This document shows positions 1 through 6,571 of a stretch of DNA of 38,339 nt, one piece after another. The first letter of the stretch is position 1; each line of letters starts with the position of its first letter. The notes under the pieces are model-generated. The model made no database searches. It had not been told where the DNA came from and was given only the letters and a program-made list of their open reading frames with translations. This DNA comes from JANMMJ01 sp031373255 (GTDB lineage Bacteria; Pseudomonadota; Alphaproteobacteria; Rhizobiales; Aestuariivirgaceae), in the NCBI GenBank assembly GCA_031373255.1, contig JANMMJ010000117.1, positions 1-38,339 of the forward strand, written 5' to 3'. Made by a program: the position numbers and the translations under genes.

Positions 1-2
1 TT

Positions 3-773
3 TCCGACCGGCTGCGCTGGATGACGGCCGACATCGCCTATGACGGCAACAGTCCCGCCGGTTTGAAAAATGCCAGCATCGGGGTGCTGGCGCCCGCCGA
101 TCCTGAAATGCTGGGCGTCGGCCATGACCGCGATGCAGAAGCCATCAGCCTGCTTGGCGGCACCCCCGATGAAGGCGAATTCCTCGTCTCTTTCGAGCGG
201 CTGTCGCGCCTTGCCCGCATCCGCAAGACGGGCGATGTCTGGTCCCCGGTCAGCGCCTATTTGAAGACTCCGGATGAAGTGAAGTCGTTCGGCGCCAACA
301 CGGGCTTTGAGGCCGCGACAGTCATTGCCGGCGGGCCCCAGAAGGGCACGATCGTGGCGATTGCCGAGAATTATCCCGATGCACGGGGCCATCATAGCGG
401 CTGGCTCTGGGTCGATGGCGAGCCCCTGCCCTTTGCCCTCACCGTCACACCCGGCTACGCCATCTCCGATGCCGTAAGCCTCGACAACGGCGCACTTGTG
501 GTTCTAGAACGCCACGCCAGCTGGCTTGGCAGTTTTGCCATGCGCCTGCGCTATATCGCTCCCGGCAGCATTAGGCCCGGCACCGTGGTCGAGGGCGAAC
601 TCCTCATGCAGGCCGAAGGCAGCGAGGAGATCGACAACATGGAGGCCATATCGGTGCATCGCAATGCAGCGAACGAAACCATCCTCACTTTGATGTCGGA
701 TGATAATTTCAACTATCTGGAACGCACCATGCTGCTCCAGTTCGCCTTGCCTGAGACCTACGCGCGGCGCTGA
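3..773 (+). CDS. Phytase-like esterase-domain protein, 5' end outside window
   Basis: The frame is open from base 3, so the true start probably lies before the window. The first ATG at 21 falls inside a conserved-looking stretch (SDRLRWMTADIAYDG) and is unlikely to be the start. About 256 residues are visible, alternating short beta-strand-like segments and turns as in the 'esterase-like activity of phytase' beta-propeller family; these are usually exported proteins of about 300 or more residues, so a signal peptide may lie upstream. Phrases such as SDRLRW, DAVSLDNGALVVLER and DNMEAISVHRN match that family's repeat style. The substrate cannot be read from the sequence. The 3' end overlaps the end of the convergent MFS gene by 16 bases. 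The family call is by recognition of pattern only. Confidence 0.7.
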   Translation, partial: SDRLRWMTADIAYDGNSPAGLKNASIGVLAPADPEMLGVGHDRDAEAISLLGGTPDEGEFLVSFERLSRLARIRKTGDVWSPVSAYLKTPDEVKSFGANTGFEAATVIAGGPQKGTIVAIAENYPDARGHHSGWLWVDGEPLPFALTVTPGYAISDAVSLDNGALVVLERHASWLGSFAMRLRYIAPGSIRPGTVVEGELLMQAEGSEEIDNMEAISVHRNAANETILTLMSDDNFNYLERTMLLQFALPETYARR

Positions 774-1969
774 GCGCGCATTGCGAGGAGACCGGCGATC
801 GCCAGCACCGCGAAGCCTGCCCCCGAGAGGAATGTTCCGGCCGCACCAACCTGATCCCACAAGGCGCCAGCAATGACGCTGGCCAACAGGAGCGCCAGTC
901 CGGTGAGCAGGTTATAGAGGCCAAACGCCGTGCCGCGCAGGTCGTCTGGCGCTGCATCGGCAATCATCGCAGCAAGCAGGCCCTGGGTCAGGCCCATGTG
1001 TAAGCCCCACAAGGCGACACCCGCCGCAATGCCCACAAGCGATCCACTCAATGCCAGGACGATATCGGCGATGACCAGAACCACAAGACCTGCGATCAGG
1101 ACTGCCCGGCGCTCGACCCGGTCCGAAAGAATTCCCGCCGGATAGGCGGAGAGCGCATAGACGACATTCATCAGCACCAGGACGGCGGGAATGAGAAAGA
1201 TGGCAAGCCCCGCCGACTGCGCCCGCAACAAGAGGAAAGCCTCGCTGAACCGGGCCAGCGTGAAGATGACTGCAACCCCGGTGACCAGCCAGAAGGCCTG
1301 GCCGAGCCGCGCAATTTCGGCCCACTGCAACGGCCAGCGCCGTTTGCGAGGCGCAGGCGCGCGGCCGGGCTCGCGCACCGCAAGAACGATGAGCCCGAAG
1401 GAGATAAAGGCAGGGATGACCGCCACCCAGAAAACCAGACGGAAATCATTCGCCGATATCCACATCAGTACGATGGCAAGCAGCGGGCCGGCGAACGCTC
1501 CGATCGTGTCGAGGGATTGCCGCAGGCCGAAGCTGGCGCCGCGAAGCTCAGGCGGTGCGATATCTGCAATGAGGGCATCCCGCGGTGCCCCCCTGATCCC
1601 CTTGCCCACCCGGTCGACGAAACGCGCCGCAACCAGCCATGACACGCTGCCGGCCAGCGGAAAAACCGGCTTCGTCAGCGCCGCCAACCCGTAGCCAAGC
1701 GCCGCCAGCAGTTTCCGCTTGCCCAGCCAGTCGCTGAGTGCTCCCGAAAAAACCTTGGTGATCGCCGCCGTGGCCTCGGCCACGCCCTCGATCAGGCCGA
1801 CCATCAGCGCCGATGTGCCGAATGCCGTGATCAGATAGATCGGCAGCAGCGCATGGATCATCTCGGACGAGACATCCATGAACATCGAAACGAAGCCAAG
1901 CGCCCAGATGCCCTTGGGGATCCCGCCCCACGCCGAGCGCGGAGTGCTCCTCTCATCATTGCCGGTCAT
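758..1969 (-). CDS. MFS transporter, drug-resistance-like
   Basis: This is a major facilitator superfamily membrane protein of about 403 residues with roughly twelve hydrophobic segments. The loop after TM2 has the motif-A-like stretch GALSDWLGKRK, and the second half repeats it as AGILSDRVERR, giving the two pseudo-symmetric six-helix halves. The N-terminal segment with MDVSSEMIHALLP resembles the subgroup of MFS proteins often labelled as YfcJ/arabinose-efflux-like permeases. The substrate is unknown. The start is uncertain: the ATG at 1969 (MTGNDERS) is preferred because the preceding twenty residues are Arg/Ser-rich and not membrane-like, but an in-frame GTG/ATG pair at 2029/2026 is possible and neither has a clear ribosome binding site. 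It is divergent from the 2OG oxygenase gene, so the two probably share a promoter region. Confidence 0.85.
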   Translation of the reverse strand: MTGNDERSTPRSAWGGIPKGIWALGFVSMFMDVSSEMIHALLPIYLITAFGTSALMVGLIEGVAEATAAITKVFSGALSDWLGKRKLLAALGYGLAALTKPVFPLAGSVSWLVAARFVDRVGKGIRGAPRDALIADIAPPELRGASFGLRQSLDTIGAFAGPLLAIVLMWISANDFRLVFWVAVIPAFISFGLIVLAVREPGRAPAPRKRRWPLQWAEIARLGQAFWLVTGVAVIFTLARFSEAFLLLRAQSAGLAIFLIPAVLVLMNVVYALSAYPAGILSDRVERRAVLIAGLVVLVIADIVLALSGSLVGIAAGVALWGLHMGLTQGLLAAMIADAAPDDLRGTAFGLYNLLTGLALLLASVIAGALWDQVGAAGTFLSGAGFAVLAIAGLLAMRAQRRA

Positions 1970-2101
1970 CAGCGACCATAGACTGGAAGTTCTGGTCCGG
2001 CCACGCCGGACCGGCAGAAATTGCATCACGCACGAGCAGTCTCACGTCTTGAGTAACTGCCACACTTGCCCGATGATCGCGCCGAACAAGGGAGTCTTTA
2101 C

Positions 2102-2896
2102 GTGACGATGCGCGACATTCTGGATCTCGACCGCTATCCGCTGGATCAGCCGGGAACACCCGCCTGGAATGAACTGGTGCAGCACTGCCGCGCCGATCTG
2201 GGCCGCGATGGCATGTTCAATCTCGAAGGTTTCGTGCGCGAAGAGGCCCTCGCCCGCGCCATGGCTGAAATTGCCCCGGTGATGAACACGCTCTCTTTCG
2301 TCCACAAGCGCTCGCACAATATCTATTTTCGCAAGGCGGTCCCGGGGCTCAGCCCGGATCACCCGGCGCTGAAACGCGTCGAGACGGTGAACCACACAGT
2401 CTGCGGCGACCAGATCGGCGAAAGCGTGCCCGCCTGGATCTACGAGTGGCCGCAATTCGCCGTGTTTCTCGCCGCCACCATGGAGAAGGAAGCTCTCTTC
2501 ACCATGCGCGATCCCCTCGCCCGCGTGAACGTCATGTCATACCGCGATGGCGAGGCCCTCAACTGGCATTTTGACCGCTCGGAATTTACCACCACGCTGC
2601 TGTTGCAGGCGCCAGGCGAAGGCGGCGAATTCCAGTATCGCTCGGACCTCCGGACCGCTACCGACCCGAACTATGACGGCGTGGCGCGCCTCCTCAATGG
2701 CGAGGACGATGAAGTGAAGACACTCAGGCTCAGCGCCGGTACGCTCAATGTCTTCAAGGGCCGCAACACCCTGCACCGCGTCACGCCCTGCAAAGGAGCC
2801 CGCGAACGCTACATCGCGGTATTTTCCTTCTACGAGCGGCCAGGCGTCATGTTCACCAAGGAAGAACAGATCGGCTTCTACGGCAGGACGGCATGA
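2102..2896 (+). CDS. Fe(II)/2-oxoglutarate-dependent oxygenase-like protein
   Basis: A 264-residue soluble protein with a double-stranded beta-helix iron site: H156-x-D158 in NWHFDRSEF, a distal His225 in NTLHRVTP and Arg234/236 just after it for 2-oxoglutarate binding. The sequence around these residues (MSYRDGEALNWHFD; LLLQAPGEGGEFQYRS; YIAVFSFYE) is typical of HalD/ArpA-like 2OG-Fe(II) oxygenases. The substrate is not evident and no neighbour indicates a pathway. The start is taken as GTG at 2102 because a good Shine-Dalgarno (AAGGGAG, about 2088-2094) sits seven bases upstream. ATG at 2108 is the alternative; the ATG at 2066 would place the Shine-Dalgarno inside the gene. Confidence 0.82.
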   Translation: MTMRDILDLDRYPLDQPGTPAWNELVQHCRADLGRDGMFNLEGFVREEALARAMAEIAPVMNTLSFVHKRSHNIYFRKAVPGLSPDHPALKRVETVNHTVCGDQIGESVPAWIYEWPQFAVFLAATMEKEALFTMRDPLARVNVMSYRDGEALNWHFDRSEFTTTLLLQAPGEGGEFQYRSDLRTATDPNYDGVARLLNGEDDEVKTLRLSAGTLNVFKGRNTLHRVTPCKGARERYIAVFSFYERPGVMFTKEEQIGFYGRTA

Positions 2897-2956
2897 CAAT
2901 CGGCAAACCTGCAGGACAACGCCTGGTGCTGGGTTGTTGCCGCCATTGAGCGCGGC

Positions 2957-3175
2957 TCACCAGCTGGGATCGCGGCCTTCGAGAGTATCGTCGAGAACGG
3001 CCGGCGGCTGGCGCCGGAGGACACTATAGGGCTCCACGTAAGCCAGAATGAAGGCGCGGCCCAGGAGCCCGCCGATCGCGGCAAGCGCTGCACCTATGCC
3101 AAGTTTCGGTAAGTGCAGCCGTGGCAGGCTGGGGCGGCGGATGCTGATCGGGGTGGTGATGAAGATGTCGGTCAT
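2957..3175 (-). CDS. Small single-pass membrane protein of unknown function
   Basis: A 72-residue basic protein. Residues about 25-45 (GIGAALAAIGGLLGRAFILAY) form one hydrophobic, glycine/alanine-rich segment that could span the membrane; the N-terminal part is Pro/Arg-rich and the C-terminus is charged (VLDDTLEGRDPSW). A strong ribosome binding site (AGGAGGA) lies four bases upstream of the ATG at 3175, which decides the start over the upstream ATG at 3205. The gene is transcribed away from the winged-helix/TPR regulator at 3317, with about 140 bases between them. I do not recognise the family. Similar small proteins are common near regulators in Rhizobiales, but that is only an impression. 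Confidence 0.6.
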   Translation of the reverse strand: MTDIFITTPISIRRPSLPRLHLPKLGIGAALAAIGGLLGRAFILAYVEPYSVLRRQPPAVLDDTLEGRDPSW

Positions 3176-3316
3176 GGTGTCCTCCTGTGAGTGCGAGAAT
3201 GCCACCGGTTGCCGCTCAGGTCCCTGGCGCGGACCTGAAGAGTTCTGAACAATGCTGAAGTTCGCTTTCAGAAGCGGCTTCGGTTATCGTTCACTCCGGG
3301 GTTGGAAGCGTGGCGA

Positions 3317-4810
3317 ATGGACGTTCAGTTCGGGCACTATCGGTTGAAGAGCGCAGAACGGCTGCTGCTGGGACCGCAGGGACCGGTGGAACTTTCGGCG
3401 CGGTCCTTCGACATTCTGGTGATGCTGCTGGAAAGGCCGGACGAAGTGATCGGCAAGGCCGGGCTCTTCGATGCGGTCTGGCCCGGCCTGGTGGTGGAGG
3501 AGAACACCCTGCAGGTCCATATTTCGGCGCTGCGCAAGGCGCTTGATCCCGGGATGATCATGACGGTGCACGGACGGGGCTACAAATACGCCGGCCCGCC
3601 ACCCGTTGCGGCATCGGCTGCTTCGGTCGTGGACGATGCCCCGGCGGCGCCCAGGTCATCCATCGCCATCCTTCCCTTCGACAACATGAGCGGCGACAGG
3701 GAGCAGGATTATTTCAGCGACGGGATCACCGAAGACATTATCGCCGAGCTCGGCAAGTTCAGGGAATTCCTGGTCATTGCCCGGAATTCTTCCTTCCGGT
3801 TCCGCGGCAAGGCGAACAATGTGGCCGAAGTGGCAAGGCAGCTCGGCGTTCAGTATGTTGTCGAGGGCAGCGTGCGCAAGATCGGAAACCGGGTCCGGGT
3901 GAGCGTGCAGCTGGTCGACGCGTCTTCCACCGCCCATGTCTGGGCAGAGCACTACGACCGCGAACTCGACGACATCTTCGCCATCCAGGACGAGATCACC
4001 CAGATGATTGCGGCCCGCCTTGCCAGGCAGGCAAGAACTGCAATCGCCGCCCGCGCCAGGACCCGCCCCACCGGCAACATGTCGGCCTATGATTGTTACC
4101 TGCGCGCACTGCAACTGGCGAGGGTCTATGACACGGTGCTCCAGGCAGAACCGTTGTTGCGGCAGGCCGTCGGGCTTGATCCGGGGTTTGCGGCGGCGCA
4201 CGCCCTGCTGAGTTTTGTCGAGTCCATAAAATACTATTGGGACGACCGGAAAAGTCGTTTGGAGTCCGGCCTGCAAATGGCAAGGACCGCCCTGCAACTC
4301 GATCCCGAAGAGCCTTATGGGCATCTCGCCGCCGGCTTTGCCCTTTTATATCTGCGCCGCTTCGGGGAAGCGGAAGTGAGCCTCGACCACGCCGTGGCGC
4401 TGAACCCCAACGACCCGTTCATTCGCACCATCCGTGGCCTTCTGCTCAACTACACTGGACGGCCGGACCAGGCGCTCAGCGAAGTGGACGAGGCCCAGCG
4501 GCGTGACCCGTTCGCCGTTGGCTGGTTCGAGGATTTTCTCGGCATCGTCCTCACGACGGCCGGCCGCTATCGCGAGGCCATCGCCAGCTACGCCAAGATC
4601 GCCAGCGTGCCGCCGTGGTCGCTGATCTATCTGGCGATTTCTCATGCCGAACTGGACCAGTTGGAACCGGCGCGGGCCGCCCTGGCGAAGCTCAAGGCCT
4701 ACCGGCCTGTTTCTCTCGAAGAAACCCTCGAGATTGACGACTGCTTCGAAGATCCCGCCATATTCAATCGCTACCGCGAAATCCTGCGGCGCATTGACAA
4801 CGAGGAATGA
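3317..4810 (+). CDS. Winged-helix (OmpR/CadC-type) regulator with TolB-like domain and TPR repeats
   Basis: A 497-residue regulator. Residues 1-93 form an OmpR/PhoB-type winged helix without a receiver domain (ELSARSFDILVMLLE; VWPGLVVEENTLQVHISALRKAL; VHGRGYKYAG). Residues about 110-230 match the TolB-N-like module often found next to it (IAILPFDNMSGD; YFSDGITEDIIAELGK; YVVEGSVRK; HVWAEHYDRELDDIFAIQDEI). The remainder, about 245-490, is a run of TPR-like helix pairs. This architecture is common in alphaproteobacteria and is often annotated as 'adenylate cyclase-like', though no cyclase domain is present. There is no obvious membrane segment, unlike CadC, so it is predicted cytoplasmic. The ATG at 3317 is chosen for the GGAAG eight bases upstream; an in-frame TTG at 3302 is less likely. 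Its target genes are unknown. Confidence 0.85.
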   Translation: MDVQFGHYRLKSAERLLLGPQGPVELSARSFDILVMLLERPDEVIGKAGLFDAVWPGLVVEENTLQVHISALRKALDPGMIMTVHGRGYKYAGPPPVAASAASVVDDAPAAPRSSIAILPFDNMSGDREQDYFSDGITEDIIAELGKFREFLVIARNSSFRFRGKANNVAEVARQLGVQYVVEGSVRKIGNRVRVSVQLVDASSTAHVWAEHYDRELDDIFAIQDEITQMIAARLARQARTAIAARARTRPTGNMSAYDCYLRALQLARVYDTVLQAEPLLRQAVGLDPGFAAAHALLSFVESIKYYWDDRKSRLESGLQMARTALQLDPEEPYGHLAAGFALLYLRRFGEAEVSLDHAVALNPNDPFIRTIRGLLLNYTGRPDQALSEVDEAQRRDPFAVGWFEDFLGIVLTTAGRYREAIASYAKIASVPPWSLIYLAISHAELDQLEPARAALAKLKAYRPVSLEETLEIDDCFEDPAIFNRYREILRRIDNEE

Positions 4811-4844
4811 AGATCGAGGGGCTGGCGCGAGCCATGCGAAAGAC

Positions 4845-4930
4845 TGGTGCGGGCGGTGGGAATCGAACCCACACGGGATTGCTCCCAACGGATTTTAAGT
4901 CCGTAGCGTCTACCGTTCCGCCACGCCCGC
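4845..4930 (-). tRNA. tRNA-Leu (anticodon UAA)
   Basis: On the minus strand this 86-base stretch folds as a class II (long variable arm) tRNA. The acceptor stem GCGGGCG at 4930-4924 pairs with CGCCCGC at 4855-4849, followed by discriminator A at 4848 and an encoded CCA (4847-4845). The anticodon arm is ACGGA-CTTAAAA-TCCGT, giving anticodon TAA, and a long variable arm follows (TGGGAGCAATCCCG). The T arm contains GTGGG-TTCGATT-CCCAC. The anticodon UAA and the long variable arm identify it as the Leu acceptor for UUA/UUG codons. No terminator could be recognised on its 3' side. Confidence 0.96.
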
Positions 4931-5050
4931 GCTTGGTTGGCCTTATTGCGGGAATGCCGCAACATCGCAAGGGCCTCGCGTCCGCCCTGCGCTTTCTGCT
5001 AGCCTCGCCTCCGGTCGCGATATCTTGCTGAAACAGGGGATTGATGTGCC

Positions 5051-5584
5051 ATGCCCAGCAGCTTTTCCAGTCGCCTGGCGCGCCATGATGATCTGCCAGC
5101 ACTCAAGTCTCTGATGGATGCCGCCATTGCCGAATTGCAGAAGCCTTTCCTGACCGAAACCGAAATTGCCGCGAGCCGCACCATCATGGGTCTCGACACG
5201 CAGCTTGTCGACGACAGGACATATTTCGTGATCGAAGACAATGGCGCTCTGGCTGGCTGCGGCGGCTGGAGCCGGCGCGCCACGCTCTATGGCGGCGACC
5301 AGTCACCCGGCCGGAGCGCCGCCCTGCTCGATCCCGCCGAGGAACCGGCCCGGGTCAGGGCCATGTATACCCATCCCGAATTCACCAGGCGGGGCGTCGG
5401 CCGCCTAATCCTCTCGCTATGCGAAGATGCGGCCCGCGCCGAAGGTTTCCGGCAGGTGGCGCTCATGGCGACGATGGCGGGTGAACCGCTCTACCGCGCC
5501 TGTGGCTACACCGTGACCGAACGCCTGGCCGATGATCGCGGTGGCGCCCCTGTGCCTCTGGCGCGCATGATCAAGGATCTCTGA
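5051..5584 (+). CDS. GNAT family N-acetyltransferase
   Basis: A 177-residue acetyltransferase of the GNAT fold. The acetyl-CoA pyrophosphate-binding loop is visible as the signature R/Q-x-x-G-x-G in FTRRGVGRLILSLCEDAA, preceded by the beta4 strand ARVRAMYTHPEF and followed by the beta5-alpha4 region GFRQVALMATMAGEPLYRACGY, where the Tyr of LYRACGY is the usual general acid position. The acceptor substrate is not predictable. AGGGGA ends ten bases before the ATG at 5051. The gene ends seven bases before the convergent YjbR-like gene and stands alone downstream of the tRNA. Confidence 0.88.
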   Translation: MPSSFSSRLARHDDLPALKSLMDAAIAELQKPFLTETEIAASRTIMGLDTQLVDDRTYFVIEDNGALAGCGGWSRRATLYGGDQSPGRSAALLDPAEEPARVRAMYTHPEFTRRGVGRLILSLCEDAARAEGFRQVALMATMAGEPLYRACGYTVTERLADDRGGAPVPLARMIKDL

Positions 5585-5591
5585 GCGCGGC

Positions 5592-5933
5592 TCACACCTT
5601 CTTGCGCGGCGTCTTCAATCTTGTCCGGCTCTCCGTCCATGCTGCCTGGAGGGCCGAGGCGAGTTCGCTCTGCCCGGCATTTGCGAGATTTACGGTGGTG
5701 AAACCCATCCGGCCCCAGCCGCCGGGTACTGGCGAGAACACATCGGGTTCTGCCGCGCACATCATCGCCTGAAGATCGCGATTGAGTTTCACATTGAGCA
5801 GCCCATCGGCGGCGCGAAGCGAGGCGAAGATTGGGCCTCCGGCGCGAAAGGCTTCACGGTCGACATGCGGAGCAGCACCCGTATCGGGCATTGCCATGAT
5901 CATGGCGCGCGCCTCTGCAGCGCTGAGCCCCAT
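5592..5933 (-). CDS. MmcQ/YjbR family DNA-binding-like protein
   Basis: A small protein of about 113 residues resembling the MmcQ/YjbR (CyaY-like fold) family: short helical N-terminus (LSAAEARAMIMAMP), then FASLRAADGLLNVKLNRDLQAMMCAAEPDVFSPVPGGWGRMGFTTVNL, where the lysine/asparagine strand and the GGWGRMGFTTV motif are characteristic, then a helical C-terminus. The molecular function of the family is poorly known; a DNA-binding role has been suggested. The ATG at 5933 lies six bases after the gpt stop codon, so the two are probably one operon. An in-frame upstream start at 6008 would overlap gpt extensively and is rejected. Confidence 0.72.
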   Translation of the reverse strand: MGLSAAEARAMIMAMPDTGAAPHVDREAFRAGGPIFASLRAADGLLNVKLNRDLQAMMCAAEPDVFSPVPGGWGRMGFTTVNLANAGQSELASALQAAWTESRTRLKTPRKKV

Positions 5934-5938
5934 CGGCT

Positions 5939-6436
5939 TCAGCCCCGGCCGCCTTCCCCGATGGGCGGGGTGAATTGCAGGCCCATGTCCCATGGCAGGT
6001 AGATCCACGTATCCTGGCTGACCTCGGTCACGAAAGTATCGACCAGCGGCCGCCCGGCCGGCTTGGCATAAACGGTTGCAAAATGTGCTTTCGGCAGCAT
6101 CTCCCGCACGATCTTGGCAGTGGCGCCCGTATCGACGAGGTCGTCGACGATGAGAACGCCTTTGCCCTGCTCCTTGCCGGCGATATCGGGGTGCACCCGC
6201 TTCAGCACGTTGACCTCGCCCTGCTTGTCGTAATCGTAGGAGGCAATGCAGACGGTCTCGATCACCCGGATGCCAAGTTCCCGCGCCACCACCGCTGCCG
6301 GAACCAGCCCGCCCCGCGTGATCGCCACGCAGGCGTCAAACGGCCCTGCCCCCGATAGCCGCCACGCCAGCGCCCTCGCATCGCGGTGAAACTGATCCCA
6401 GGAAACCGGAAAGCTTTTCTGCCACTTTTCTTCCAT
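5939..6436 (-). CDS. gpt: Xanthine (guanine) phosphoribosyltransferase
   Basis: A 165-residue type I phosphoribosyltransferase. The PRPP-binding motif is clear at residues 94-106 (VLIVDDLVDTGAT), and the purine-salvage subgroup is indicated by the N-terminal SWDQFHRDARALAWRL, AITRGGLVPAAVVAREL and the C-terminal IYLPWD. It transfers phosphoribosyl from PRPP to xanthine or guanine in the cytoplasm, salvaging purines. The length is normal for Gpt of alphaproteobacteria. The ATG at 6436 is preceded by GGAGGGGG and starts the usual MEEKWQKSFPVSW; the longer frame to 6520 has no such site. It is followed closely by the YjbR-like gene and divergent from the histidine kinase. Confidence 0.92.
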   Translation of the reverse strand: MEEKWQKSFPVSWDQFHRDARALAWRLSGAGPFDACVAITRGGLVPAAVVARELGIRVIETVCIASYDYDKQGEVNVLKRVHPDIAGKEQGKGVLIVDDLVDTGATAKIVREMLPKAHFATVYAKPAGRPLVDTFVTEVSQDTWIYLPWDMGLQFTPPIGEGGRG

Positions 6437-6571
6437 GTCCCCCTCCAGGATTAACAAACTCCTTATGCCTTGCCATGCCTTTGAGCGCAATAAACCGCTA
6501 ACCATCAACTGTTGGTTCATCTTTTCCCGCCACCATGCCGTCGAATCTGCGTCTTCCTCACGAGGTTATTC

